Below, one piece after another: positions 29,506-38,481 of a stretch of 64,000 bases of DNA. The stretch's first letter is position 1. Every line of letters starts with the position of its first letter. The notes below the pieces were generated by a model that ran no database searches, had not been told where the DNA came from, and saw nothing but the letters and a program-made list of their open reading frames with translations. This DNA comes from Rummeliibacillus stabekisii (GTDB lineage: Bacteria > Bacillota > Bacilli > Bacillales_A > Planococcaceae), in the NCBI RefSeq assembly GCF_007988965.1, contig NZ_BJVD01000001.1:558001-622000 (forward strand), read 5' to 3'. The position numbers and the translations under genes were made by a program.

Positions 29506-30984
29506 TTATAAAATAAATGTTACCATGCCCGAATCGCCTTTATTGACCATTTTTTCTATCGTTTGGCGCATTCTTGCTTTTGCATGTTTAGGAACTGCAT
29601 CTGTCTTGTAAGCAATGCTTTCTTTCATTACTTCAAACAATGGTGTGCCGAATAATTGCGTTTCCCATAATGCATCCCGATCATGTAAAAAGGCATACGT
29701 TAAATCTTTCAGCAGCTGCTGACTATGGAACTCTGATCCAATCAACGGTGCAAATTCCGCTGCCATATCAATACGTAAAATATGATAAGATGGTGCTTTT
29801 GCTTCCATGCGGACACCAAAGAAATTATTCTGTTTAATAATCTCTGGTCTTGACGGTTCGAATTCCTGAAGGGTCGGCAGTGTTACACCATAACCATCCT
29901 TCCGTGCTTGCTCAATCGCTTCATGGAAGCGTTGATAAGATTTTCTCGCTTGTTGCGATTCTTTTATAAATAATAACCAATCCTTCTTACTTTGGATAGG
30001 CTCTTCCAGCCATTCGTCACAGATATTTTTGAAAATATCATTTTTCAGTTGTAAGCTAATTATCGCATGCCCTAATCCCGCATCTACACTTTTCACCTGT
30101 GCTGACGCAATGAAGTCCTCATCAAGCAATTCTTTTGTCAAGCGTTCAATATCCCTAATTTTATTGACAGATTGCTTCCAATTGTCAATTGATTGCTTGA
30201 TCAATTTATTTAATTCATGATTCTCTTCTAGTACATCTAACCAATCCGGTTTTTCCATTTCCAATTTTTTAATTGGGAATTCATATAATGCTTCTTCTAG
30301 GATATGTTTTACCTCATTTAGCGTCATTTGATCTACTGATGTAGAAATGACTGGTGCATTATACCTCTCATGTAGTTCATCACATAATTCTTTAGCAGTC
30401 GTATGCGCTGGCATTTTGCTATTCACTACAATGACAAATGGTTTGCCGATTTCTTGTAATTGATCAATAATATCTTGCTCCGCCTGACGGACAGATTCAC
30501 GCGGAATGCCATTAACTGTACCATCAGTCGTCATTACAACACCAATATTAGCATGCTCTCGTATAATCTTGTCTGTGCCAATTTTAGCTGCATCTTGGAA
30601 TGGAATCGGGTCGTTGTGCCATGGTGTATGTACCAACTTTGGTCCATTTTCATCTTCATAGCCTTTCACTCCATCAATAATGTATCCTACACAATCTGCG
30701 AATCTAATCTTAAAAGGCATATCCTGATTGCCTACTGAAATTTGCGCGCCATTCGCTGGGACAAATTTAGGTTCTGTTGTCATAATGACTGGACCAGGCG
30801 AGCTTTGTGGCAGCTCATCTTGTGCTCGTTGTCTTTCTTTTTCATCTTCCATATTCGGTAATACCATAATATCCATAACACGCTTTGTAAACGTTGATTT
30901 ACCTACTCTTACAGGTCCTACTACACCAATATAAATATCGCCGTTCGTTCTTGTTGCCATTTGCTCGTACACTTCTTGTGACAT
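29506..30984 (-). CDS. spoIVA: Stage IV sporulation protein A, spore coat ATPase
   Basis: ATP-hydrolysing protein that polymerises on the forespore surface as the base of the coat. Walker A GPVRVGKST is at residues 23-31. The B. subtilis-like ARAQDELPQSS pattern appears as RAQDELPQSSPG, with GYEDENGPKLVHTPW following. The C-terminus MVTFIL resembles the membrane-targeting end of the family. ATG 30984 (MSQEVYEQMATRT) follows AGGGGG; 492 residues is normal. A mother-cell SigE promoter is expected, but the CATAGGAT near 31015 is only a weak match. Confidence 0.96.
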   Translation of the reverse strand: MSQEVYEQMATRTNGDIYIGVVGPVRVGKSTFTKRVMDIMVLPNMEDEKERQRAQDELPQSSPGPVIMTTEPKFVPANGAQISVGNQDMPFKIRFADCVGYIIDGVKGYEDENGPKLVHTPWHNDPIPFQDAAKIGTDKIIREHANIGVVMTTDGTVNGIPRESVRQAEQDIIDQLQEIGKPFVIVVNSKMPAHTTAKELCDELHERYNAPVISTSVDQMTLNEVKHILEEALYEFPIKKLEMEKPDWLDVLEENHELNKLIKQSIDNWKQSVNKIRDIERLTKELLDEDFIASAQVKSVDAGLGHAIISLQLKNDIFKNICDEWLEEPIQSKKDWLLFIKESQQARKSYQRFHEAIEQARKDGYGVTLPTLQEFEPSRPEIIKQNNFFGVRMEAKAPSYHILRIDMAAEFAPLIGSEFHSQQLLKDLTYAFLHDRDALWETQLFGTPLFEVMKESIAYKTDAVPKHAKARMRQTIEKMVNKGDSGMVTFIL

Positions 30985-31027
30985 GTTTTTCTTCCCCCTT
31001 TTTCTCAGCACTATATCCTATGCACGC

Positions 31028-31058
31028 AAAAAACGTTTCATGCACAAGTCATGAAACG
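31028..31058 (-). terminator. Terminator after yphF
   Basis: CGTTTCATG and CATGAAACG form a perfect 9-base-pair stem around seven bases, followed by six T on the minus strand. Confidence 0.88.
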
Positions 31059-31078
31059 CTTTTTAAAAAGGTAAATGA

Positions 31079-31804
31079 TTATTTTCTTTTCGAATCTGTA
31101 AGAAATTCGACTTCTTGTTTGTCATTCACTGTATAAGGCAAAGAATAGGCAGGCAAAACCTCATAGTGATCCGATAAAAGGTGTCTGATGTCCTCACCAC
31201 TTTTCACTTTTGGCTTTTCTTTATCAAGAATTCTTTGCAGTTCAATAGAATAATCAATGCAAATTTCGCCACTTCCTTTAACTATAAAGGGCAGATTGGT
31301 ATTTGAATAAGGGCTAGGAACAGTAGGGGCTTGTTTATAGCCCATTTTTTTATAATCTATTTGATAAATATCATCCTTGATTTGTCCCGCAATTGGCACA
31401 AATCCATTCACACCTTTTTTAATATTCATCTCTCGGATAATTTCAGTTCCCCGCAGATCGACTAATTTTACTTTTGGCTTTTTGCTCTCTGCATGCCAGA
31501 TTACATATTGATATATTCCACCCTTTTCAAAAGAATTGCCTGGAGCTTTTGGAATATATCCGCCACTTATAAGCTTTGAAAAATCTATTGGGTACTTGAT
31601 ATATTGGTCTACATCTTGATCACGATTCTGAATCGGCAATAAACCACCTGTATCTTTTCTGAATTGATTAATAGTCTTTTGGACTGTTAATAGCTGTGCT
31701 TCATCTGGCACTTGATTTTCTACTTTCTCTTTATCTGGATACATACATCCGGCCAACACCACTGTAAGTAATGCAACAAATAATAATAAGCTATATTTTT
31801 TCAT
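31079..31804 (-). CDS. yphF: YphF-like lipoprotein
   Basis: Predicted membrane-anchored lipoprotein of 241 residues. ATG 31804 (MKKYSLLLFVALL) follows GAGGG. The lipobox LAGC gives the lipid-modified cysteine near residue 20. No catalytic motif is recognised. The position between spoIVA and yphE is the same as in B. subtilis. Function unknown. Confidence 0.83.
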   Translation of the reverse strand: MKKYSLLLFVALLTVVLAGCMYPDKEKVENQVPDEAQLLTVQKTINQFRKDTGGLLPIQNRDQDVDQYIKYPIDFSKLISGGYIPKAPGNSFEKGGIYQYVIWHAESKKPKVKLVDLRGTEIIREMNIKKGVNGFVPIAGQIKDDIYQIDYKKMGYKQAPTVPSPYSNTNLPFIVKGSGEICIDYSIELQRILDKEKPKVKSGEDIRHLLSDHYEVLPAYSLPYTVNDKQEVEFLTDSKRK

Positions 31805-31827
31805 AAACTTTCCCTCATTCATTTATT

Positions 31828-32049
31828 TTAAAATGACATTACAACAAATACCATTGTCAAAAAGCCAATTATTAAAAAAATATACGCAATCAACGCGACA
31901 ATTGAACTGATAATTCGATTTTTTATCTTTTGTCTGCTTAAATAAATGAGTCCTGATGCGACAAGCATAAAACCAATGGAATAAAAAGAAATCCACATCA
32001 TTGTCATACCGGATATGCCTGTACTTGCAAGAAGCACTAAATTTGACAA
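31828..32049 (-). CDS. yphE: YphE-like small membrane protein (DUF2768)
   Basis: Small protein with two membrane segments (about residues 10-35 and 48-70). I prefer a TTG start at 32049 (reads MSNLVLLASTGISG) because AAAGGTGG lies eight bases before it, giving 73 residues, nearer the usual family length than the 82 from ATG 32076. The start is uncertain. It lies between yphF and gpsA, as in B. subtilis. Function unknown. Confidence 0.75.
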   Translation of the reverse strand: MSNLVLLASTGISGMTMMWISFYSIGFMLVASGLIYLSRQKIKNRIISSIVALIAYIFLIIGFLTMVFVVMSF

Positions 32050-32103
32050 CGATACAACCACCTTTCTTATGTACATTCAGTCAAACCCTATATGAGATAG
32101 CCT

Positions 32104-32139
32104 AAAAAAATAAGAGATGGCTGCTGCTCACCTCTTATT
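32104..32139 (-). terminator. Terminator after gpsA
   Basis: AATAAGAGGTG and CATCTCTTATT form an 11-base-pair stem (one G-T) around nine bases, then seven T on the minus strand. Confidence 0.85.
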
Positions 32140-32214
32140 TTGACTATTCACTAAATACGTAGAGCGTTGAAAATATCTTATGACTCCATTATACAATATG
32201 GATGTTAACAAAGT

Positions 32215-33231
32215 TTAGAGATAATACGCATCTAATTCTTGCTTTTTCACTCTAAGCATAAGTTCTTCCACCGTTTGGCGAGGGTTCTTATCCTCAAACA
32301 AAACGCTGTACAACGCTTCTGCAATAGGCATGGACACTTCGTACTTCTCTGCAAGCTGATGGGCTGCCTTTGTTGTACGAACGCCTTCTACCACCATGCC
32401 CATTTGTTCAAGAATCTCATCTAGTGTATACCCTTTGCCGAGCATATGGCCAGCTCTCCAGTTACGGGAGTGGACGCTTGTACATGTGACGATTAAATCA
32501 CCCATGCCTGCCAGCCCTGAGAATGTAAGTGGGTTAGCACCCATTTTCACGCCCAATCTGGAGATTTCGGCAAGACCTCGAGTAATTAGGGCCGCTTTGG
32601 CATTATCGCCAAATCCTAAACCATCAACGGCTCCTGCAGCTAATGCGATAACATTCTTTAAGGCACCGCCTATTTCTACGCCGATGACGTCCTGATTTGT
32701 ATATACTCTGAAATATTGATTCATAAATAAATCTTGTACTCGCTCAGCTGCTACTATATCTTCACATGCTGCTGCTACTGTTGTAGGATGATGCAATACC
32801 ACTTCTTCTGCATGACTAGGACCTGACAACACTACAATTTCCTCAATAAATTCAGCTGGAATTTCTTCTTTAATAATATCAGATATGCGTAATAAAGTAT
32901 TAGGTTCGATTCCTTTTGAGACATGTATAAAAAGGACCTTTTTGTCTAATGTCTTGAGCATTTTTTTACAAGTCTCGCGGATACCTTTAGTAGGCACAGC
33001 CATGACAACTATTTCCGCATGTGAAATTGCCTTTTCCATATCATCTGTCGCATTTAAATTCTCCGGCAAGATTGTTTCCGGCAAATATTTAGCATTCCTA
33101 TGTTGGTTGCTAATTTCTTCCGCCTGTTCTTTTCTATGTGTCCATAGTAATGTATCATGCCCGTTTTCTGCTAGAACAATCGCTAATGATGTTCCCCATG
33201 AACCTGCTCCTAGCACTGCTACACGACCCAT
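32215..33231 (-). CDS. gpsA: Glycerol-3-phosphate dehydrogenase [NAD(P)+]
   Basis: Makes sn-glycerol 3-phosphate from dihydroxyacetone phosphate for phospholipids. The Rossmann motif VLGAGSWGTSLA is at residues 5-16. LSGPSHAEEV and the catalytic-lysine region GGALKNVIALAAG are present, with GLAGMGDLIVTC following. It has 338 residues. Neighbour der is its usual partner in Bacillus. Confidence 0.97.
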   Translation of the reverse strand: MGRVAVLGAGSWGTSLAIVLAENGHDTLLWTHRKEQAEEISNQHRNAKYLPETILPENLNATDDMEKAISHAEIVVMAVPTKGIRETCKKMLKTLDKKVLFIHVSKGIEPNTLLRISDIIKEEIPAEFIEEIVVLSGPSHAEEVVLHHPTTVAAACEDIVAAERVQDLFMNQYFRVYTNQDVIGVEIGGALKNVIALAAGAVDGLGFGDNAKAALITRGLAEISRLGVKMGANPLTFSGLAGMGDLIVTCTSVHSRNWRAGHMLGKGYTLDEILEQMGMVVEGVRTTKAAHQLAEKYEVSMPIAEALYSVLFEDKNPRQTVEELMLRVKKQELDAYYL

Positions 33232-33259
33232 GTAAAAGCCCCTTTCTATTAAATAGTTA

Positions 33260-34570
33260 TTAGTCCCTCGCTCTTGTAATCAACTTAATCGGCGTACCTT
33301 CAAAGTCAAAAGTCTCGCGGATTCGGTTTTCTAGGAAACGCTCGTAAGTAAAGTGCATTAATTCTGGATCATTCACAAAGACAACAAATGTTGGCGGCTT
33401 AATCGCTACTTGGGTTACATAGTAAATACGTAAGCGACGACCTTTATCTGTTGGTGCAGGATTTCTTGCTACTGCATCTGAAATTACTTCGTTTAAGATG
33501 CTCGATTGAATCCGCATGGAATGATTTTCGCTGACGCGATTAATAATTGGCAAAATGGAATGTACACGTTTCTTGGTTTTAGCAGACACAAAAATAATAG
33601 GTGCATAGTCAAGAAACTGGAATTGTTCTCTAATTTCCTTTGTTTTTTCATTCATTGTTTTTTCGTCTTTCTCTACAACATCCCATTTATTCACAACAAT
33701 AATCACAGCTTTACCAGCTTGATGCGCATAGCCAGCAATTTTTTTGTCTTGTTCTTGTATACCTTCTTCGCCGTTTAAAACAACCAGAACGACATCTGAA
33801 CGTTCAATTGCTCGAAGGGCTCGAAGGACACTGTATTTCTCTGTTGTCTCATAGACTTTTCCTTTTTTGCGCATTCCAGCAGTGTCAATGATGACATATT
33901 CTTGACCATCAAATTCATAATTTGAGTCAATGGCATCGCGCGTTGTACCGGCAACATCGCTGACAATAACTCGGTTATCACCAAGAAAGGCATTAACTAA
34001 AGAAGATTTGCCGACATTTGGACGGCCAATTAATGAAAACTTAATGACATCCTCATCGTATACTTGTTCTTCTTCATTTGGGAAATGTTTAGCTACTTCA
34101 TCAAGCAAATCCCCTAAGCCTAAACCATGTGATCCTGAAATTGGGAATGGATCGCCGAAGCCTAATGAATAAAAATCATATATCATATCTCGCATATCAA
34201 GGTTATCAATTTTATTAACAGCTAGTACTACTGGTTTTTTTGTTTTGTATAAAATTTTGGCTACATGCTCATCTGCCAATGTTACGCCTTCTCTTCCATT
34301 GACCATAAAGATTATTACATCTGCTTCGTCCATGGCAATCTCTGCTTGATGGCGAATTTGTTCTAAAAACGGCTCATCTCCTATATCAATACCGCCAGTA
34401 TCAATAATATTAAAATCATGTGTAAGCCAGTCCGCAGAACTATAGATTCGGTCGCGCGTCACACCTGGAATATCCTCCACTATGGACACACGTTCACCTA
34501 CAATTCTGTTAAAAATAGTCGATTTACCGACATTTGGACGGCCGACAATTGCGACAATCGGTTTCGTCAT
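33260..34570 (-). CDS. der: Ribosome-assembly GTPase Der (EngA)
   Basis: Two tandem GTPase domains and a KH-like C-terminal domain, acting in 50S assembly. The first G1 is GRPNVGKS at residues 10-17, with DTGG and NKID following. The second G1 is near residue 180 ([10 protein letters not shown]), with [11 protein letters not shown] and VNKWD. It has 436 residues. It lies just downstream of a pair of terminators. Confidence 0.98.
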   Translation of the reverse strand: MTKPIVAIVGRPNVGKSTIFNRIVGERVSIVEDIPGVTRDRIYSSADWLTHDFNIIDTGGIDIGDEPFLEQIRHQAEIAMDEADVIIFMVNGREGVTLADEHVAKILYKTKKPVVLAVNKIDNLDMRDMIYDFYSLGFGDPFPISGSHGLGLGDLLDEVAKHFPNEEEQVYDEDVIKFSLIGRPNVGKSSLVNAFLGDNRVIVSDVAGTTRDAIDSNYEFDGQEYVIIDTAGMRKKGKVYETTEKYSVLRALRAIERSDVVLVVLNGEEGIQEQDKKIAGYAHQAGKAVIIVVNKWDVVEKDEKTMNEKTKEIREQFQFLDYAPIIFVSAKTKKRVHSILPIINRVSENHSMRIQSSILNEVISDAVARNPAPTDKGRRLRIYYVTQVAIKPPTFVVFVNDPELMHFTYERFLENRIRETFDFEGTPIKLITRARD

Positions 34571-34610
34571 TTTAAATTCATCCTTCCAACTTCTTAATCC
34601 TATTATACAA

Positions 34611-34648
34611 CAAAAAAGGTGATGGCATCTGATCTGTCACCATCACCT
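34611..34648 (-). terminator. Second terminator after the S1-domain gene
   Basis: AGGTGATGG and CCATCACCT form a perfect 9-base-pair stem, then six T on the minus strand. It lies directly upstream of der. Confidence 0.85.
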
Positions 34649-34698
34649 ACAATTCAAGTCAATATATCTTTATTTTATCAAAAAACTGATGCATTGCA

Positions 34699-34736
34699 AG
34701 AAAAAACAGACGCTAGAACGATTCTTTGCGTCTGTT
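34699..34736 (-). terminator. First terminator after the S1-domain gene
   Basis: AACAGACGC and GCGTCTGTT form a perfect 9-base-pair stem, then a T-run on the minus strand, nine bases after the stop. Confidence 0.85.
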
Positions 34737-34744
34737 TCTTTTAA

Positions 34745-35911
34745 TTAGTTATTTTTTGAGAAATTTTTCAGTTGATCACCAATCACATCACCGAATGAAA
34801 ATCCATTTGTTTCTTCTGGCATTTCGTAGTCTGTTACTTCTTCTTCAGCTGCATTATTTAGTAATGCTTTAATGCTAAGAGATAACCGTTTTTCGTTTTG
34901 ATCAACGCCCAGAACCTTCACTTCTACCTCTTGGCCTTCTTTTAAAGCTTCATGAGGAGTGGAAATATGATTATGTGAGATTTGTGAGATATGGACAAGT
35001 CCTTCTACACCTGGGAATACTTCGATGAAAGCGCCAAAACCAACTAGGCGTTTCACTTTCCCTGTAAGAACAGCACCCACTGGAGCTTTCTCTTCAATAT
35101 TTGTCCATGGGCCTTCTTGTGTTTCTTTAATAGATAAAGAAATACGCTCTTGTTCTGGATCAACGGATAGAACTTTTACTTTAACACGTTGTCCTTCAGA
35201 AAGAACGGATGCCACATCATCAATATGTTCGTGAGATACCTGAGAAATGTGTACAAGGCCGTCAACGCCACCCAGATCTACAAATGCGCCGAACGAAGCT
35301 AAACGCTGAACAGTACCTTCTAGTACATCGCCTTCATGAATACCACCTAACACTTCGCCTTTTTTCTCAGCTTTTTGGGCTTCTAAAACTGCGCGGTGAG
35401 ATAGGATTAGACGGTTTTTCTCTTCATCCATCTCTACGATTTTGAATGTTAACGTTTTTCCTTTGTAATCGTCGAAAGATTCAACAAAGTGATCTTCTAC
35501 AAGTGAAGCTGGTACAAATCCTCGAACGCCTAGATCAACGACAAGGCCACCCTTCACTACATCTTTCACTTCAGCTTCAATTATTTCGCCGTTATTAAAT
35601 TGTTCCTCTAAAACTTTCCATGCCTTTTTCGCATCAACTTTGCGTTTTGACAACACGTATTGACCAGGCTTTGCATCATCAGGTTCTTCAACTTTTGTTA
35701 CGATTAATTCTAATTCATCATTTACGGAGACAGCGTCAGAAGCTTTTTCCACATGCAAGCTAGATAGCTCGCTAATTGGCACTACGCCATCAAACGGTGC
35801 ACCAGCTATAGTGACGATTGCAACTTTATCTTCCACTCGTTCGACCTTGCCTTTTACGACATCGCCTTCACGGATTTCGTTTACTTCGTTTAAGTTCATT
35901 TCTTCAGACAT
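34745..35911 (-). CDS. ypfD: S1 RNA-binding domain protein (RpsA homolog YpfD)
   Basis: Protein with four S1 OB-fold domains, at about residues 17-85, 100-170, 185-255 and 270-345, for example GSFVD-type LASFGAFVDLGGVDGLVHISQ and LVGFGAFIEVFPGVEGLVH. Related to ribosomal protein S1, but Firmicute forms are shorter and not essential in B. subtilis. ATG 35911 (MSEEMNLNEV) follows AAGGAGG, giving 388 residues. Upstream -35 TTGTTT and -10 TAAAAT with 17 bases between are a candidate promoter. Confidence 0.94.
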   Translation of the reverse strand: MSEEMNLNEVNEIREGDVVKGKVERVEDKVAIVTIAGAPFDGVVPISELSSLHVEKASDAVSVNDELELIVTKVEEPDDAKPGQYVLSKRKVDAKKAWKVLEEQFNNGEIIEAEVKDVVKGGLVVDLGVRGFVPASLVEDHFVESFDDYKGKTLTFKIVEMDEEKNRLILSHRAVLEAQKAEKKGEVLGGIHEGDVLEGTVQRLASFGAFVDLGGVDGLVHISQVSHEHIDDVASVLSEGQRVKVKVLSVDPEQERISLSIKETQEGPWTNIEEKAPVGAVLTGKVKRLVGFGAFIEVFPGVEGLVHISQISHNHISTPHEALKEGQEVEVKVLGVDQNEKRLSLSIKALLNNAAEEEVTDYEMPEETNGFSFGDVIGDQLKNFSKNN

Positions 35912-35994
35912 ATGTAATCCTCCTTCACAATGTATAATTCCTATTTTATAAGAATTTGCTAGTAAAAACAAAAATTAACCCTTATAATCACATA

Positions 35995-36588
35995 TTATTT
36001 ATTTTCAGGATGATGTTCATTTAGCAATAGCTGGATATGATCCATGATCACTTGTGTTACTTCTTCCGCTTTTGCCTTTGTTTCTCTGTACGGTTCCATA
36101 TCGATTGGTTTACCAAATACAACTTTCACTTTTCTAAACGGTTTATATGGACCTATGATGGCACATGGAACCACATTTGCATTTCCTCGCAATGCAAAAA
36201 AACCAGCGCCCGAAAAACCTTTGCCTAGTTTACCGCTTTTATTGCGAGTACCTTCTGGAAAAAGGCCAACAACTTGGCCGTCTTTTAATGTATCAATTGC
36301 AACTCGCAATGCTTGCCTATCGCTTAAACCACGCTTCACAGGAAATGCATGTACCTTAGGGAGAATGGATTTTAAAATAGGAACTTTAAAAAGCTCTTCC
36401 TTTGCCATAAAGTTGACCGGTCTTGGTGAACAAATACCCACCATTGGAGGATCTAAATTATCGATATGATTTGAGCATAAAAGTATACCGCCTTCTGCAG
36501 GAAAATTTTCCTTTCCTATAACTTCCATGCGGTAGATTGGCTTTAGTACATTAAACACAACTGTTTTAGCAAATTGGTAAAAGTCCAT
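35995..36588 (-). CDS. plsC: 1-acyl-sn-glycerol-3-phosphate acyltransferase
   Basis: Adds the second acyl chain to lysophosphatidic acid at the membrane. The H-x4-D catalytic motif is SNHIDNLDP; the substrate-binding motif is FPEGTRNKSG. It has 197 residues. The ATG directly abuts the cmk stop, so they are co-transcribed. With gpsA nearby, it fits phospholipid synthesis. Confidence 0.94.
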   Translation of the reverse strand: MDFYQFAKTVVFNVLKPIYRMEVIGKENFPAEGGILLCSNHIDNLDPPMVGICSPRPVNFMAKEELFKVPILKSILPKVHAFPVKRGLSDRQALRVAIDTLKDGQVVGLFPEGTRNKSGKLGKGFSGAGFFALRGNANVVPCAIIGPYKPFRKVKVVFGKPIDMEPYRETKAKAEEVTQVIMDHIQLLLNEHHPENK

Positions 36589-37263
36589 TTAGCCCATCCT
36601 TTCATTAGCTAATTCCAAAATAGTTTGTGCAGCTTCAGAAATAGAAAGCTCTGTTGTATCAAGGAAAATGGCATCTGGTGCCTGAATCAACGGAGAAGCT
36701 TCACGCTCACTGTCTAATTTATCGCGTTTTGCTATTTCAGATTTTAATTGTTCCAATGATGATTCAATACCTCGGTGTTTATTATCCTCATATCTTCTCC
36801 GAGCTCTTTCTTCCACTGTCGCTGACATAAATACTTTTAATTCTGCTTCTGGCAGCACTGCGGTAGCAATATCTCGTCCATCCATTACTACACCGCCCTG
36901 CTTTGCCATTTCACGCTGGTGATCTACCATAATCTCTCGCATCGTTGCATGACTAGCAACTTTCGATACATTCTTGGTCACTTCATTAGAACGGATTTCT
37001 TCCGATACATCTTTCTCATCAAGAAATACAAGTTGTCCATTGCTTGAAGGCTTTAACTGGATCTTCGTATTTGTAAGCAAATCAGTAATGCTTTTAGCAT
37101 CTTCTAAATTTATATGTTCGTTCAATGCTTTTAATGTAAGAGCACGGTACATTGCGCCCGTATCAATATAAGTATAGCCAAGCTTTTCTGCCACTATTTT
37201 GGCAATTGTACTTTTGCCGGCCCCTGCAGGACCATCAATAGCGATTTGTATATTCATCTTCAA
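36589..37263 (-). CDS. cmk: Cytidylate kinase
   Basis: Phosphorylates CMP and dCMP. The P-loop DGPAGAGKST is near residues 10-19; DTGAMYRALT, DGRDIATAVLP and the R-R-Y-E-D lid region follow. The 224-residue reading uses TTG 37263 with AAGGGG seven bases away; ATG 37257 is a possible alternative but 13 bases from that site. First gene before plsC. Confidence 0.95.
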   Translation of the reverse strand: MKMNIQIAIDGPAGAGKSTIAKIVAEKLGYTYIDTGAMYRALTLKALNEHINLEDAKSITDLLTNTKIQLKPSSNGQLVFLDEKDVSEEIRSNEVTKNVSKVASHATMREIMVDHQREMAKQGGVVMDGRDIATAVLPEAELKVFMSATVEERARRRYEDNKHRGIESSLEQLKSEIAKRDKLDSEREASPLIQAPDAIFLDTTELSISEAAQTILELANERMG

Positions 37264-37413
37264 ATGTCAACCCCTTCTCTCCGTCATATTGTAACACAGA
37301 AACCAATTGCCCGTGAAAAGATAAAGTGAAACATTACTCAATATTGAATCTGCGTTCAAACAGCAAGGAGAACCTTAGTAATATGAAGCTAGCATAAATT
37401 TATTTAAGGTAAT
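37264..37413. other. Intergenic stretch upstream of cmk
   Basis: The gap 37264-37602 holds the terminator of the PilZ gene and, near 37288, an extended -10 (TGT-TACAAT on the minus strand) with no convincing -35 as a weak promoter for cmk. I see no gene in the rest. Confidence 0.5.
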
Positions 37414-37454
37414 AAAAAAACGAACAAATGTGATTATTTTACTTAACATTTGTC
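37414..37454 (-). terminator. Terminator after the PilZ gene
   Basis: ACAAATGT and ACATTTGT pair around 14 bases, followed by TCGTTTTTTT on the minus strand. It lies about 150 bases after the stop. Confidence 0.7.
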
Positions 37455-37602
37455 CATTTTCCTTGTTATTATTTTCCCACTCATAATTAAATATTTGATG
37501 ACGGACTTTCCTCATAGGAGAAGCCATTCTCGTCTTTATATTAAATGATTAGTCGTCTATTGCTTATACTAACAGATTAAAACTTCACAGTTTCAAAATA
37601 CC

Positions 37603-38259
37603 CTAAAAGCTTGTTTCCTTTTTGCGATTTTGCAATTGCCGTTCAAAACAGAACCTTACAATGTATTGTCGGTCGACGTCATCCGTATTTGTAAATTGCA
37701 GTGTAGCCAACATTCTTTGGTCTTTTTCGATTATCCGAATGACTCTTGCAGAGGTATGGACATATTTAACTCCTTCATTTGAATTCGAAAATGGCAAGAC
37801 AATGATAAGTTGCAATTCATCATTTTCTTTAAATGGTACAATTTTGGGAATGTTGATTGCTAAGCCACCAGCGCTAATGTCTTCCGCCACATATTGATAA
37901 TTCTGTTGATTATACTCTACAGCAATATCAACAGGTGTAGCTACACGAACATATTCACGCCTTTGTATCCTAATAAACTGATCGTTAGCAGGTAATGCCA
38001 GCATAATCATTGGAATATTGCTTTTAATTCTTCCAAGAACTTCTGTTTTAAATGCATAAGCGTTGTTAGCTTCATCTACAAAAGAAACGCGATATTGTCC
38101 ACCCTCTAACAAAAAAGAGGTCTTATTTGTTTGTATATTGGTTGGATAATCAATGTAGAGAATATTGTTTTTTTGCTCTACAATTTTAGCGCGAAGGCGA
38201 TCTTTTACATCGGAAGAAATTGATTCTAATATTATATTGGTACCTATTTTCAATTCCAT
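37603..38259 (-). CDS. ypfA: c-di-GMP-binding flagellar brake protein (PilZ, YpfA/MotI type)
   Basis: Binds cyclic di-GMP and, in B. subtilis, slows the flagellar motor. An N-terminal YcgR-like domain (about 1-95) is followed by a PilZ domain. The two nucleotide motifs are RRxxxR-like QRREYVRV and the D-x-S-x-G-G of EDISAGGLAI. It has 218 residues. Synteny with ypeB and cmk matches ypfA. Confidence 0.92.
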   Translation of the reverse strand: MELKIGTNIILESISSDVKDRLRAKIVEQKNNILYIDYPTNIQTNKTSFLLEGGQYRVSFVDEANNAYAFKTEVLGRIKSNIPMIMLALPANDQFIRIQRREYVRVATPVDIAVEYNQQNYQYVAEDISAGGLAINIPKIVPFKENDELQLIIVLPFSNSNEGVKYVHTSARVIRIIEKDQRMLATLQFTNTDDVDRQYIVRFCFERQLQNRKKETSF

Positions 38260-38438
38260 AGCAATCTCCCTTTATGATTCATAAGTTGTGTTTTTATTAT
38301 GCCACGGATTGGACGATTTAGCTATATCCATTCTACATAAAGGAAAAGAGCATAAAATGCATTTATATATTTTTTTATTTTTATCATTATGAATTTAAAA
38401 ACGACATAATATTTAATCATCCGACACCTTTAGACCTA

Positions 38439-38472
38439 CAAAAAAATCAGTGAGGATTCGTTCCCCACTGAT
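38439..38472 (-). terminator. Terminator after ypeB
   Basis: ATCAGTGGGGA and TCCTCACTGAT form an 11-base-pair stem (one G-T), then TTTTTTT on the minus strand. Confidence 0.88.
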
Positions 38473-38481
38473 ATATGTTTT

